Assembly (NCBI RefSeq): GCF_033708015.1
Contig: NZ_CP137920.1
Span: 2,232,001 to 2,296,000 of the forward strand
Length of the DNA stretch: 64,000 bases
Origin: Proteus vulgaris
Lineage (GTDB): Bacteria; Pseudomonadota; Gammaproteobacteria; Enterobacterales; Enterobacteriaceae
Direction of reading: 5' to 3'
The notes under the pieces were generated by a model. It worked only from the letters and a program-made list of their open reading frames with translations. It was not told where the DNA came from and searched no databases. Position 1 is the stretch's first letter; each line of letters opens with the position of its first letter. A program made the translations under genes and the position numbers. Shown here piece after piece: positions 8,638-16,893 of the stretch.

Positions 8638-8639
8638 TA

Positions 8640-9443
8640 TTATGCCCAATCTCTTAACCCCCATACGGCCATGGCTAAAATAACGCCTAAACAGGTTGCC
8701 AATGTTAACATGGTTGCCATTGCCCAACGCGCTAAGCCGGTATTAACATGCCCTTTAAACATATCAGCAACAGCATTAATTAAAGGAAATCCGGGAACCA
8801 ACAATAAGACACTAGCAGCCATTGAAATCGTTGCCGTCGTTTGAAAATAAGAGAGTTTTAATAATAGACCTGAGACTGAAGTCGCTACAAATGCCGTAAT
8901 ACAGAAATTAATTAATGGATTCATTTGGCGATGTGTTAATACTTGACGTACAAACATACCCAGACCACCACCAATGGCAGAAACTAAAAAGCCATCCCAA
9001 TTGCCGCCATTTAATTTAGAAAAACAACCACAAGATAAGGCAACCATAACAATAATTACCCAACGTGGATAGCGTAAGGGTTTTATATGTTCAAAACGTT
9101 TTCTTGCTTCATGAATATCTGCAAGGTGATGTTCAACCAAAATAACAATATGCTGAACCTCTGTCACAACATGCATATTAATACCGCGGTCAACTATCTT
9201 TCGTGTTGAAGTTTGGCAATGTCCGTTAACAATCGTGGTTAATACAACCGCATTAGCAGAAATTGCACTTTCGACTTGATGTACACCTAAAGCTAAACCT
9301 AAACGGGTTGAAAGCTGTTCAACCAGCATGCTTTCTGCGCCATGTTGCAATAGTAACAGCGCAGTTTGAATACATAACTTGGTAATTTCACGCTGTTTAT
9401 CTTGTGAAATGGCAGTGCACTCCGCCATTATCTCATTATCCAT
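8640..9443 (-). CDS. yjjP: Exporter subunit YjjP (ThrE-type N-terminal half)
   Basis: 267 residues. The N-terminal cytoplasmic part has the DUF1212 pattern [62 protein letters not shown] membrane half follows with about five helices, including [34 protein letters not shown]. This matches E. coli YjjP almost end to end. It works with YjjB, encoded immediately downstream, as a two-component split ThrE transporter of small acids. A ribosome site (AAGG) precedes the ATG. Confidence 0.9.
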   Translation of the reverse strand: MDNEIMAECTAISQDKQREITKLCIQTALLLLQHGAESMLVEQLSTRLGLALGVHQVESAISANAVVLTTIVNGHCQTSTRKIVDRGINMHVVTEVQHIVILVEHHLADIHEARKRFEHIKPLRYPRWVIIVMVALSCGCFSKLNGGNWDGFLVSAIGGGLGMFVRQVLTHRQMNPLINFCITAFVATSVSGLLLKLSYFQTTATISMAASVLLLVPGFPLINAVADMFKGHVNTGLARWAMATMLTLATCLGVILAMAVWGLRDWA

Positions 9444-9680
9444 ACTATGCCTTAGTTTTAATCAAAAACGAGCCATTGCTAATATAAACTTCATCAGCAT
9501 AGCGCATTTCTCGCTCTATTATCTTTCAATACTATTATGAACAAATAAAATATTTTAGGCAGTAGGTAGATCAATTTTATAGATGGATATTCATAAATAT
9601 TGCTACAGGAAAGTACCGTATAATAATAAAACACACTTTCATATTCTAACTCACATAATCAAATGGCTGTCACTGTCTTA
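9444..9680. other. Upstream region of yjjP, no gene seen
   Basis: About 240 AT-rich bases between yjjP and the terminator of the next gene. It should hold the yjjP promoter. I see no ORF, strong operator or repeat in it. Confidence 0.4.
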
Positions 9681-9685
9681 ATAAA

Positions 9686-9707
9686 AAAGCACTTATACAA
9701 GTGCTTT
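9686..9707 (-). terminator. Intrinsic terminator
   Basis: Stem AAAGCACTT / AAGTGCTTT with a 4-base loop. On the minus strand it runs into a T tract, about 40 bases past the stop of the 9745-10158 gene. Confidence 0.85.
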
Positions 9708-9744
9708 ATAAACCCACTTAATTAAGAAATTTAATAAGGTTTAA

Positions 9745-10158
9745 TTACTTCACTAATTTATTAGCTTGGATATACGACTCATCCAGTGTTTCTGCAACAA
9801 ATACCGATACACCATAAACAGAAGAGATAACAGAAGAGAGTTGAACGAGTTGCTCTTTATCATTTTTTTGTGGATCGGCAGTCATTATCATGCCTACACA
9901 ATATTCGCTAAGAAGCGCTTTCCCCTCTTTTAGCCAACGTCTAACCGCTTTCATTCCCTCCATACCTTCTTTATTATCCACTTTATTCTTTTTGTTGATA
10001 GAAGGATAAACCAAGGCAAATTTTCTTTTTTCGTTTAGTACCACATCCATTTCAGCAATCCAGTTATTCGCATCGTCTAATGTTTCTGGGAAAATTTTCA
10101 TCGTAATCACTGGAAATTGGTCAACATTCATAACAATAAAATTTTTATTATTCAACAT
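9745..10158 (-). CDS. Hypothetical protein, possibly Fur-regulated
   Basis: About 137 residues, soluble, no signal peptide, no cysteine cluster. Pattern: an N-terminal beta-strand segment (FIVMNVDQFPVITMKIFPE), a central KFALVYPSINKK strand, a helix with AVRRWLKEGKALLSEYCVG, and an end with VSVFVAETLDESYIQANKLV. The strand/helix order recalls small STAS/SEC14-like folds, but that is only a guess. ATG at 10158 has the purine-rich GAGATGAG at a good distance; an in-frame ATG at 10167 is also possible. A dyad matching the Fur box at 15 of 19 positions lies 37 bases upstream, so iron regulation is likely. Monocistronic, with its own terminator. Confidence 0.65.
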   Translation of the reverse strand: MLNNKNFIVMNVDQFPVITMKIFPETLDDANNWIAEMDVVLNEKRKFALVYPSINKKNKVDNKEGMEGMKAVRRWLKEGKALLSEYCVGMIMTADPQKNDKEQLVQLSSVISSVYGVSVFVAETLDESYIQANKLVK

Positions 10159-10194
10159 AATACTCATCTCTAATTAATAACAATGACTCCACTT

Positions 10195-10213
10195 TAGAAT
10201 GACTATCATTCTC
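10195..10213 (-). promoter_or_regulatory. Candidate Fur box
   Basis: The minus strand reads GAGAATGATAGTCATTCTA, 15 of 19 matches to GATAATGATAATCATTATC, with a perfect 7-base dyad AGAATGA-N3-TCATTCT. It lies 37-55 bases upstream of the hypothetical gene start, a normal position for iron-dependent repression. Confidence 0.5.
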
Positions 10214-10314
10214 AATCAATAAAGATCTGGGTATTTAAAATAAAACCGCATTAATAAGCAATCTCATTCACAAATCAATTTAAAATGGTTAGGCTTAAAT
10301 ACAAAAAATAAAAA

Positions 10315-10338
10315 ACCCCTAAATAGAGATCTAGGGGT
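10315..10338 (-). terminator. Intrinsic terminator of the downstream universal stress gene
   Basis: Stem ACCCCTA / TAGGGGT with a 10-base loop and a long T tract on the minus strand, 30 bases past the stop of the 10368-10805 gene. Confidence 0.85.
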
Positions 10339-10367
10339 CAAAACTATTTTCTAATTTTTATAAAAAG

Positions 10368-10805
10368 TTAGCGAACAACTAACACGGACTGTTTAGCATA
10401 AGCGACAATACCTGATGCATTTGAGCCCAATAGGTGAGTTGAAATACTTGGACGACGAGAGCCTATTACAATCAAATCGGCATGAATTTTTTCAGCGAGT
10501 TCTAAAACTTTATCTCTTGCAGAACCAAATACGGCTGAAAATTCAACTTGTTCATTTGGTAAATCAATGCCATTGGCTAATTCTTGCAGTTGCTCTTGTA
10601 CACGCTCAAGTGCTTTATTTGCAAAAGAACTGAGCATGTCGTAATGGTAGCTATAACTAATAGAAAACCGTGAAATATCAGGAATAGCATGGAAAAGATG
10701 CAGTTTTGCACCTTCTAATTTGGCAATATAAACAGCGTGTTGTAAGGCTTTAGTCGTTAACTCATCTTCTGAAATATCAACAGGTACTAGAATTGTCTTG
10801 TACAT
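10368..10805 (-). CDS. Universal stress protein (UspF/G-like)
   Basis: 145-residue cytoplasmic UspA-fold protein. Starts MYKTILVPVDISEDELTTKA and ends with the ATP-binding-type signature VIGSRRPSISTHLLGSNASG followed by SVLVVR, as in the nucleotide-binding UspF/UspG branch. It is a clear paralogue of the protein encoded at 11326-11754; both share the same start and end motifs. Between them lies the gene of a small two-helix membrane protein on the same strand. Likely role: stress-survival factor binding ATP; its partners are unknown. Confidence 0.88.
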   Translation of the reverse strand: MYKTILVPVDISEDELTTKALQHAVYIAKLEGAKLHLFHAIPDISRFSISYSYHYDMLSSFANKALERVQEQLQELANGIDLPNEQVEFSAVFGSARDKVLELAEKIHADLIVIGSRRPSISTHLLGSNASGIVAYAKQSVLVVR

Positions 10806-10871
10806 AGCAACTCCTCATTATCAGATTATTGTCTGTTTATTATTGTAGCGTTAAACCCACAGCTTGCTTAT

Positions 10872-11210
10872 TTAATCTTCCTCAAGATGCCATTTATGCA
10901 ATTGTCGATGAATAAAAGGTGTGACTACAAGCCCAATTGATAAAATAAAAACACACTGAAGAAATAAACCATAAATTGCAATAAAAAAGCGCCCTGTTGG
11001 GGTTGCAGGTGCTGGCTCTACCGGTTGACCACTTAACATAGAAATTGCGTTTAATGAAGATTCCATAAAGGTATGACCTTCGATTAAATAAAAACCTAAT
11101 ACTCCCGGTAATAATCCTAAGAAAAAGAAAATAGAGCCTATTACATAATAGCGTAAGATGCGTAGAATAAAATGATCGAGCCTTAAAAGTTCTTGAGTAA
11201 ATTTTTCCAT
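10872..11210 (-). CDS. Small two-helix potassium-channel-like membrane protein
   Basis: 112 residues: TM1 at about 22-44 (YVIGSIFFFLGLLPGVLGFYL), a loop NAISMLSGQPVEPAPATPTG, TM2 at about 74-98 (FIAIYGLFLQCVFILSIGLVV), and a charged C-terminus FIHRQLHKWHLEED. The TM-pore loop-TM plan and the end HRxLHKxHLE recall two-helix ion-channel-domain proteins, but the loop lacks a TVGYG selectivity filter, so channel activity is doubtful. It sits between two universal stress genes on the same strand, 66 bases before the downstream one, which suggests co-expression and perhaps regulation by the Usp proteins. Confidence 0.6.
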   Translation of the reverse strand: MEKFTQELLRLDHFILRILRYYVIGSIFFFLGLLPGVLGFYLIEGHTFMESSLNAISMLSGQPVEPAPATPTGRFFIAIYGLFLQCVFILSIGLVVTPFIHRQLHKWHLEED

Positions 11211-11285
11211 TCTATCGATTTTCTAGACTGTTTATTCAATAAACTTATATTGAATAAATAAGATAAGCTACGCAAAAACTAAAAA

Positions 11286-11316
11286 AATATGCTACGAGAA
11301 ATACTCATAGCATATT
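11286..11316 (-). terminator. Intrinsic terminator of the upstream universal stress gene
   Basis: Stem AATATGCTA / TAGCATATT with a 13-base loop and a T run on the minus strand, starting 9 bases past the stop of the 11326-11754 gene. Confidence 0.85.
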
Positions 11317-11325
11317 AGTAATAGA

Positions 11326-11754
11326 TTAACGAACAACTAGCACTGAAATTTCAGCATAGCGAACAACACCCGCTGCCGTTGAGCCCAATAAATGAGTGCT
11401 AATATTCGGTCTACGTGAACCAATCACGATTAAATCTGCTTGAATATCTTTTGCTGTGACTAAAATTTCATCACGAGGTGAGCCAAAAGTAACCGTATAA
11501 GCGACCTTTTCAGCAGGTAAATCCACCGAATCCACCAACATTTGCATATCATTCTCTGCTTTCACGGTTGCTTTATCTTTAATTTCTGGATACCCCAATG
11601 AATAAGCATTAATAATTGCTGAAGAGATTGGAAGAACATGAATTAAATGTAAATTAGCTCCTGTTTCTTTTGCTAAATACACAGCATGTCGTACCGCTTT
11701 ACTGGTTAACTCTTCTTCCACAATATCAATAGGCACTAAAATCGTTTTATACAT
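11326..11754 (-). CDS. Universal stress protein (UspF/G-like), second copy
   Basis: 142 residues from the ATG at 11754, which has AGGAG 7 bases upstream. MYKTILVPIDIVEEELTSKAVRHA at the start and VIGSRRPNISTHLLGSTAAG...SVLVVR at the end put it in the same branch as the gene at 10368-10805. The two are closely similar in the first 30 and last 35 residues and diverge in the middle, so they look like a local duplication. It has its own terminator, so it is transcribed separately from the channel-like gene and the other copy. Confidence 0.88.
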   Translation of the reverse strand: MYKTILVPIDIVEEELTSKAVRHAVYLAKETGANLHLIHVLPISSAIINAYSLGYPEIKDKATVKAENDMQMLVDSVDLPAEKVAYTVTFGSPRDEILVTAKDIQADLIVIGSRRPNISTHLLGSTAAGVVRYAEISVLVVR

Positions 11755-11895
11755 AATAACTCCTCTCAACTCTCCATTTGCCTTAATCTTATCGCAATAA
11801 CCCAAAGATTACTGTGAGTGAATTAACTAAAAACAATCTAACTTTAATAGAAACCTACTTTAATTATTAATACGTTAAGCTAAAAATAAAAGTGA

Positions 11896-12780
11896 TCATT
11901 CAAAATAGTTTGCATTATGTTGTTGCGTTAATGTCCATATTTGATTGCGAATATTTCGGATACTATCGATCAATTCTGATGCGGTTAATCCTATTGGTCC
12001 AATACCTTTTTTAACTAAGATATCCGCTGACATTCCATGTATCCAAACCGCGCTTTTCACTGCATCAGACATTGTCATTCCTTGTGCTAAAAAACTGCCC
12101 ATAACGCCTGTTAACACATCACCGCTCCCTGCGGTTGATAATCCACTATTACCCGTTGTATTAATTGTAATTTCCCCTTTCGGAGAAGTCACTACGGTAT
12201 TTTGTCCTTTGATAATTGCCCAGCAATGATAAATTTTCGCAATTTCCTTCGCCGCATCTTCTCTATTATTTTGGATATCATTTAGCGTGCAATTAAGCAA
12301 AATAGACGCTTCTTTGGGATGAGGCGTTAATACACATTGCTGATTAAGCGAGTATTCTGATCTATGTTTCGCTATTAACACTAATGCATCCGCATCAAAA
12401 ACATAAGGTCTATTTTCATTACACTGTGCTAAAGCTATTGATAACATCTCTTCCGAGTTTTCAGATAATCCCAATCCACATCCAATCGCCCAAGCAGAAA
12501 TATCTTGCTGATCTATCAATGCTTGTGCTGTTTTAAGCATAAGCTCGGGAGCACTATCAATAAAAGGGACAGGAAGTTGTGGCTGAGCAAAGCCAAGAAA
12601 TACTTTTCCACACCCTGCTTTCAATGCACTTTTACCTGCTAACACAATAGCACCACTCATTCCTTCTGCGCTGCCTATAATCCCTAATGTGCCGAATGTT
12701 CCTTTATGTGTATTTCCTGATTTGCGCTGATAAAGTGCGGGATAATGAGTGATCGCCTGTAACAGTTGTTCTTCATTCAT
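11896..12780 (-). CDS. nnrD: ADP/ATP-dependent NAD(P)HX dehydratase (stand-alone)
   Basis: 294-residue ribokinase-fold enzyme that repairs hydrated NADH and NADPH in the cytoplasm. Motifs: KGTFGTLGIIGSAEGMSGA (phosphate-binding start), VFDADALVLIA (about 128-137), LTPHPKEASILL (151-162), and the catalytic anion-hole motif STAGSGDVLTGV with Asp221. The usual enterobacterial protein (YjeF/Nnr) is a fusion with an N-terminal NAD(P)HX epimerase; here only the dehydratase half is present, so a separate full-length nnr may exist elsewhere. Monocistronic; no operon partner. Confidence 0.85.
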   Translation of the reverse strand: MNEEQLLQAITHYPALYQRKSGNTHKGTFGTLGIIGSAEGMSGAIVLAGKSALKAGCGKVFLGFAQPQLPVPFIDSAPELMLKTAQALIDQQDISAWAIGCGLGLSENSEEMLSIALAQCNENRPYVFDADALVLIAKHRSEYSLNQQCVLTPHPKEASILLNCTLNDIQNNREDAAKEIAKIYHCWAIIKGQNTVVTSPKGEITINTTGNSGLSTAGSGDVLTGVMGSFLAQGMTMSDAVKSAVWIHGMSADILVKKGIGPIGLTASELIDSIRNIRNQIWTLTQQHNANYFE

Positions 12781-13041
12781 ATGATGCCCCCTTCTTTTTC
12801 TGCATTTTTTCTTATTGCTCGCAATGGGCGTTTTATCACATTCTGTTTGTATTAACGTTCAAAGTATAGCGTGGTTTCAACAAATAAATGGGATCACAGA
12901 CTATTTTGTCTCTTTATCATGCTAATAATTTCAATATGATAAAATGCTTTTATCATCACTATTCATACCTTGCTGAGACTTTGCTATTCTAATGACCTAG
13001 CTTGATATGATTTATAAATTAAAGACACAGGAACGTAGATA

Positions 13042-13263
13042 ATGAACGAGAAGTTTAAAACACAAGCAGATGTGGAAACATTAGCAGAAGAAGTCGCTTG
13101 CTTAAAAACATTAGTCACCTATATGTTAAAAGCATTAGGTCAAGCAGATGCGGGACGTGTTATTTTAAATATTGAACGTGCAATTGCGGAAGTTGATGAC
13201 GAAAAACAAGCAGAGACATTCCGCAATACGATTAGCCAAATTAAGACAGCTTATCGTCAATAA
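13042..13263 (+). CDS. yecF: YecF family protein (DUF2594)
   Basis: 73-residue cytoplasmic helical protein. Core EEVACLKTLVTYMLKALGQADAGRVILNIERAIAEVDDEKQAETF and end QIKTAYRQ match E. coli YecF (DUF2594) along nearly the whole length. Predicted as a helical hairpin; function unknown. Ribosome site AGGA lies upstream of the ATG. It is followed by a roughly 140-base untranslated stretch and a strong terminator. Confidence 0.85.
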   Translation: MNEKFKTQADVETLAEEVACLKTLVTYMLKALGQADAGRVILNIERAIAEVDDEKQAETFRNTISQIKTAYRQ

Positions 13264-13405
13264 TACGTTGATTTTCGAATTGAGTGTTTGTACATATTTT
13301 TACTTTATTCTCTAAACTTTTTGTGCTGCACAAATAAACAAATTTTGGGATCAAATTTCCTATATACTCATTCTCGAAATAAACCATTCTTTATTCATTT
13401 AGCTA

Positions 13406-13434
13406 CCCCTCTATCTTTATAGAGGGGATTTTTT
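13406..13434 (+). terminator. Strong intrinsic terminator downstream of yecF
   Basis: Stem CCCCTCTAT / ATAGAGGGG with a 4-base loop, followed by a long T run. It lies about 140 bases past the yecF stop; a TATACT box near 13370 could start a short RNA of about 60-65 bases ending here. Confidence 0.88.
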
Positions 13435-13439
13435 TCTTT

Positions 13440-13990
13440 TTATCCCCCATTTTCAATTCAAGCCATTTTCATGCCAACCAAGTGATAATGCGTTTATTTT
13501 CTTTATTTTTATCTAATATTCATTATCAAACCAATTTTTGTTTAAATTTTTTAATGTTATTTAGATTAAAGAATAGAATTAGGATCCTTCCCATCATTGC
13601 CAACACGTACATAGATTAAGCGATTAAATACAATGCATTAAAATTACCTTAACGCTAACGGATGAACATTTAGTTTTTTTATTCTGATTTTTATGTTTAA
13701 AACACACATTTCGTTATTTTTAACACAAATAAAAACTAGCAATATAAAATGTAAATAAAGATAAATCCTAATATCACTATATTTTTAGTTATTTTTATTT
13801 ACTGTGACTTATGAAATTTTATTAAATAAAAAATTGCTAGCTTATTGTCCCTAAACACAATTATAACGAAAATAGCTAAACCCAATAGGATTAAAAATAT
13901 TAACCATTTGTATTTTGCACTTATTCTGATTTATCGTCATCCCTGTTTATATGTTACACTCAATAATTACGCACTAAAAATAAACATGAG
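13440..13990. other. Long AT-rich intergenic region, no gene seen
   Basis: About 550 bases of very AT-rich sequence between the yecF terminator and the next gene. No ORF with a ribosome site and no clear operator. It presumably contains the promoter of the 13997 gene. Confidence 0.4.
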
Positions 13991-13996
13991 GCTAAA

Positions 13997-14359
13997 ATGA
14001 AACCACTTCTCTTATCTCTGCTATTATTACCTGCCGTTGCTTTTGCGAACCCAACAAAAATGGCAGATGATTACTGCGATACCTTTAAAGATATCTCAAT
14101 TAAAGCTTATGATACAAAAGAGCCTGCAGAGAAAATTGCTAAAGATGCAATGGCTTCTCTAAACGCAAAGAAATTTGATTTTGCAAAACTGGATGCAACG
14201 GAAGCGCAATTCACTGAAGGTGCGATTGAGGTTGTTAATTCTCTACGTGAAGCCAAATCTGAAATTGGCTCTCGTGCAGAATTCCAAGACGGTTTAACTC
14301 AAATTATTGCGGCTTGTAAAATTCAAATGGTCGCGGCATTAGAAGAGTCAAAAAAATAA
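13997..14359 (+). CDS. Hypothetical periplasmic protein
   Basis: 120 residues with a clear signal peptide (MKPLLLSLLLLPAVAFA, cut before NPTK). The mature part is about 100 residues, helical and highly charged, with just two cysteines (YCDTF near 27 and AACKIQ near 107) that could form a disulfide linking both ends. No lipobox or membrane segment. Preceded by GAGGCTAAA as ribosome site. Monocistronic. I do not recognise the family, though the layout is that of a small secreted helical-bundle protein. Confidence 0.7.
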   Translation: MKPLLLSLLLLPAVAFANPTKMADDYCDTFKDISIKAYDTKEPAEKIAKDAMASLNAKKFDFAKLDATEAQFTEGAIEVVNSLREAKSEIGSRAEFQDGLTQIIAACKIQMVAALEESKK

Positions 14360-14486
14360 TCTTCTTATTAAAAAAAATGAGTAGCAATCAATTTAAAGAG
14401 TAGAAATTATCCTGCTCTTTTTTATTTCTTTCCATCAATTATTCTTCTTCCCTTTTGCTTTTGTTTTTTCTCTTCCTCTATAAATA

Positions 14487-14529
14487 ATTCAAGATGTCGT
14501 TAGGCGATAGCTTGATGTATAACGAGTAT
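14487..14529. repeat. Short copy of an intergenic repeat (upstream of hemB)
   Basis: A 43-base element starting ATTCAAGATGTCGTTAGG and ending CTTGATGTATAACGAGTA. Its ends match those of the 111-base copy at 15628-15738; the middle is missing, so it looks like an internally deleted derivative. The outer parts (TTCAAG / CTTGA) are inverted. Confidence 0.75.
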
Positions 14530-14615
14530 CAATTATGCAGTATCTATCTATCGATATTAAGGTTTATAATACCTCGGTAAATACTTGTTAGTACTGGCCA
14601 TAAAAAGGAGATATT

Positions 14616-15593
14616 GTGAGCAACGAACAATCCATCCAGCGTTTAAGAAGACTACGCCAGTCCGAAAACCTGCGCGCACTCTTTCAAGAAACCACACTGA
14701 CTAAAAATGATCTCGCTCTACCTATATTTGTAGAAGAAGGGCTTGATGATTATCAACCGATTAAAAGCATGCCCGGTGTCGTTCGTATTCCTGAAAAACG
14801 TCTTGCTTATGAAATTGAACGTATTGCAAAAGCAGGCATTAAGACAGTCATGACTTTTGGGGTATCTCATCACCTTGATGAAACAGGGAGTGATGCTTGG
14901 AAAAGTGATGGCTTAGTTTCTCGTATGTCGCGTATTTGTAAAGATGCCGTACCTGAAATGATTGTCATGTCTGATACCTGTTTTTGTGAATACACCTCAC
15001 ATGGTCACTGTGGTGTTTTACATGGTGATCATGTTGATAATGACGAAACTATTTATAATTTAGGTCTTCAGGCTGTTGCTGCAGCACAAGCGGGAGCTGA
15101 CTTTATTGCTCCATCAGCCGCAATGGACGGTCAAGTCGCTGCTATTCGTGCCGCACTTGATAAAGCTGGGTTTAGCAACACAGGTATTGTTTCTTACTCA
15201 ACTAAATTTGCGTCTGCCTTATATGGTCCTTTCCGTGATGCAGCGGGCTCTCGCTTAATTGGTGATCGTAAAACTTATCAAATGAACCCAATGAACCGCC
15301 GTGAAGCGATCCGCGAATCATTAATTGATGAGCAAGAAGGCGCTGATATGCTGATGGTAAAACCCGCTGGGGCTTATTTAGATATTATTCGCGATGTGCG
15401 TGAACGCACGCTATTACCTTTAGCGGCTTATCAAATCAGCGGTGAATATGCACAAATTAAATTTGCAGCATTAGCGGGTGCAATTGATGAAGATCGTGTT
15501 GTGATGGAAACATTGGGCTCCATTAAACGTGCTGGTGCAGATTTAATTTTATCTTACTACGCACTTGATTTAGCGGAAAGAAACCTACTTTAA
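14616..15593 (+). CDS. hemB: Delta-aminolevulinic acid dehydratase (porphobilinogen synthase)
   Basis: Condenses two 5-aminolevulinate molecules to porphobilinogen in heme and siroheme synthesis; cytoplasmic homo-oligomer. 325 residues, full length. Active-site lysines in [12 protein letters not shown] (Lys197) and [10 protein letters not shown] (Lys249, Schiff base). The zinc-site cysteines are present in [14 protein letters not shown] (122, 124, 132), so this is the zinc-dependent type. Start is GTG at 14616 with a strong AAGGAG 6 bases upstream. It stands alone, with copies of an intergenic repeat on both sides. Confidence 0.97.
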   Translation: MSNEQSIQRLRRLRQSENLRALFQETTLTKNDLALPIFVEEGLDDYQPIKSMPGVVRIPEKRLAYEIERIAKAGIKTVMTFGVSHHLDETGSDAWKSDGLVSRMSRICKDAVPEMIVMSDTCFCEYTSHGHCGVLHGDHVDNDETIYNLGLQAVAAAQAGADFIAPSAAMDGQVAAIRAALDKAGFSNTGIVSYSTKFASALYGPFRDAAGSRLIGDRKTYQMNPMNRREAIRESLIDEQEGADMLMVKPAGAYLDIIRDVRERTLLPLAAYQISGEYAQIKFAALAGAIDEDRVVMETLGSIKRAGADLILSYYALDLAERNLL

Positions 15594-15627
15594 CAATCTT
15601 ATGCTCGATGAGTAGATACTCTAAATA

Positions 15628-15738
15628 ATTCAAGATGTAGCTAGGTGACAAATGCATGAGTCACTAGGCGCATACAAGATATGTGACTAGCGCGAATGAA
15701 CGCAGTCAACAACGCGACAACTTGAAGTATAACGAGTA
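15628..15738. repeat. Long copy of an intergenic repeat (downstream of hemB)
   Basis: A 111-base imperfect palindrome. It starts ATTCAAGATGTAGCTAGG and ends CAACTTGAAGTATAACGAGTA less one base, with internal inverted segments (GAGTCACTAGGCGC / GTGACTAGCGC). Outer ends are inverted (TTCAAG / CTTGAA). From memory it resembles a non-coding repeat common in Serratia, Yersinia and Photorhabdus intergenic regions. It ends 19 bases before the HIT gene start, so it will be in that transcript leader. Confidence 0.75.
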
Positions 15739-15757
15739 CTTTTATTATGAGGCGACT

Positions 15758-16222
15758 ATGGATAACTGTATTTTCTGTCAAATCGTTGCTGGAAAGGCAC
15801 CTTGCCATAAAATTTGGGAAGACGAACATCACCTTGCATTTCTGTCTATATTTCCGAATACCAAAGGCTTTACCGTTGTTATTCCTAAAAAACACTATCC
15901 AAGTTACGCCTTTGATCTCAGTGATGAAGCTTTAGCTTTATTAGTGATTGCCACAAAGAAAGTAGCAAAAATCTTAGATAAAACATTTCCTGATGTTTCC
16001 CGCTCAGGCATGTTTTTTGAAGGATTTGGGGTTGATCATGTCCATAGTAAGCTTAGTCCGATGCATGGCACGGGTGATATGACGAAATGGGCGCCCATTG
16101 AAAATAAACAGAAAATTTTCTTTGATAAATATCCAGGTTATCTTTCATCTCACGATTTTGAACGAGCGAATGATGAGGAGCTTGCACAATTAGCGGCTCT
16201 GATCAGAAAAAATAGCCAATAG
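15758..16222 (+). CDS. HIT family protein with variant triad
   Basis: 154-residue cytoplasmic nucleotide hydrolase/transferase-fold protein. N-terminal zinc-type motif CIFCQIVAGKAPCHKIWE, core FLSIFPNTKGFTVVIPKKHYPS, and the histidine region FGVDHVHSKLSPMHG. The usual HIT triad is H-x-H-x-H; here the third position is Lys (H-V-H-S-K), a form I associate with a subgroup of HIT proteins having a longer C-terminus. Start ATG at 15758 follows GAGG; the frame stays open upstream into the repeat. Substrate unknown. Monocistronic, with a terminator shared with the convergent gene pair. Confidence 0.82.
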   Translation: MDNCIFCQIVAGKAPCHKIWEDEHHLAFLSIFPNTKGFTVVIPKKHYPSYAFDLSDEALALLVIATKKVAKILDKTFPDVSRSGMFFEGFGVDHVHSKLSPMHGTGDMTKWAPIENKQKIFFDKYPGYLSSHDFERANDEELAQLAALIRKNSQ

Positions 16223-16271
16223 TAAAAATCTAGTCAGCGCTTCTTATACATATAAGAAATCTTTAGATAAT

Positions 16272-16312
16272 AAAAAACGCCCAGTTTTAATTTTTGAACT
16301 GAGCGTTTTTTT
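16272..16312. terminator. Bidirectional terminator
   Basis: Stem AAAACGC-CAGTTT / GAACTG-GCGTTTT (one mismatch pair) with A and T tracts on both sides. It separates the plus-strand HIT gene from the end of the minus-strand phosphatase-like gene. Confidence 0.85.
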
Positions 16313-16327
16313 ATCAAGATTAAAACA

Positions 16328-16672
16328 TTATTGAGTTGGAAGCTTGGCTTCCATGGGTAAATAAAGCTGAACTTTCCGTTCAAGAAGCTCAATTAATGCC
16401 GGATCGTTAAAGCGATAATTATCAGGAATTCCCAATAAATATGCTTTTTTATAGCGCATTGTTGCAGGAAAATATGCCAATAATCGATTTAAATGTTTAG
16501 ATTCCATGACAAGCACTAAATCAGCCCATTTTAATAATTCGTTATCAACGACACATTGCGCATCTTTGCGCGTCCCCGCTGAAAGCGTATTAATACCTTC
16601 TCTATCTGCAAACAACAGTTCCGCAGTTGGGCTTCGCCACTGATTTTTACTGCAAATAAATAAGATATTCAT
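16328..16672 (-). CDS. Low-molecular-weight protein tyrosine phosphatase family protein
   Basis: 114 residues, shorter than typical LMW-PTPases (about 145-150). Starts MNILFICSKNQWRSPTAELLF: the P-loop C-x5-R-S (Cys7, Arg13) is intact. A C-terminal NDPALIELL carries the general-acid-like Asp in a DP pair. The segment between is shortened. Such mini-LMW-PTP proteins are known in enterobacteria, but their substrates are not. The start lies 2 bases after the stop of the upstream small basic protein gene, so the two form an operon. Confidence 0.8.
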   Translation of the reverse strand: MNILFICSKNQWRSPTAELLFADREGINTLSAGTRKDAQCVVDNELLKWADLVLVMESKHLNRLLAYFPATMRYKKAYLLGIPDNYRFNDPALIELLERKVQLYLPMEAKLPTQ

Positions 16673-16674
16673 CT

Positions 16675-16893
16675 TTATTCACTATCAGATAACGCATTTA
16701 ATCGACGCTGACTACGAGAAATTCTTGGGTATTCAATTCCTAGTTGTGCAGCTCTGGTCATTTTCAGTGATCGAGTATATAAATTAGACCATTTTTTTTC
16801 TGGTTTAAACATTACTCGTGAACAACCCATTTCTTGATGTTTATTTTTGCGGTTAACGCATTGACGCCAACCACGATCTCTTTGTATAGACAT
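16675..16893 (-). CDS. Hypothetical small basic protein
   Basis: 72 residues, rich in Arg and Lys (starts MSIQRDRGWRQCVNRKNKHQ), with two cysteines, several aromatic residues and a C-terminal RSQRRLNALSDSE. The composition suggests nucleic-acid or ribosome binding, but no known motif is visible. Ribosome site GAGAGG lies 5 bases before the ATG. It is the first gene of a two-gene operon with the LMW-PTPase-like gene. The 5' leader is unusual: it holds a CCTCTC complementary to that ribosome site and a stretch antisense to the 16S rRNA 530 region. Confidence 0.65.
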   Translation of the reverse strand: MSIQRDRGWRQCVNRKNKHQEMGCSRVMFKPEKKWSNLYTRSLKMTRAAQLGIEYPRISRSQRRLNALSDSE

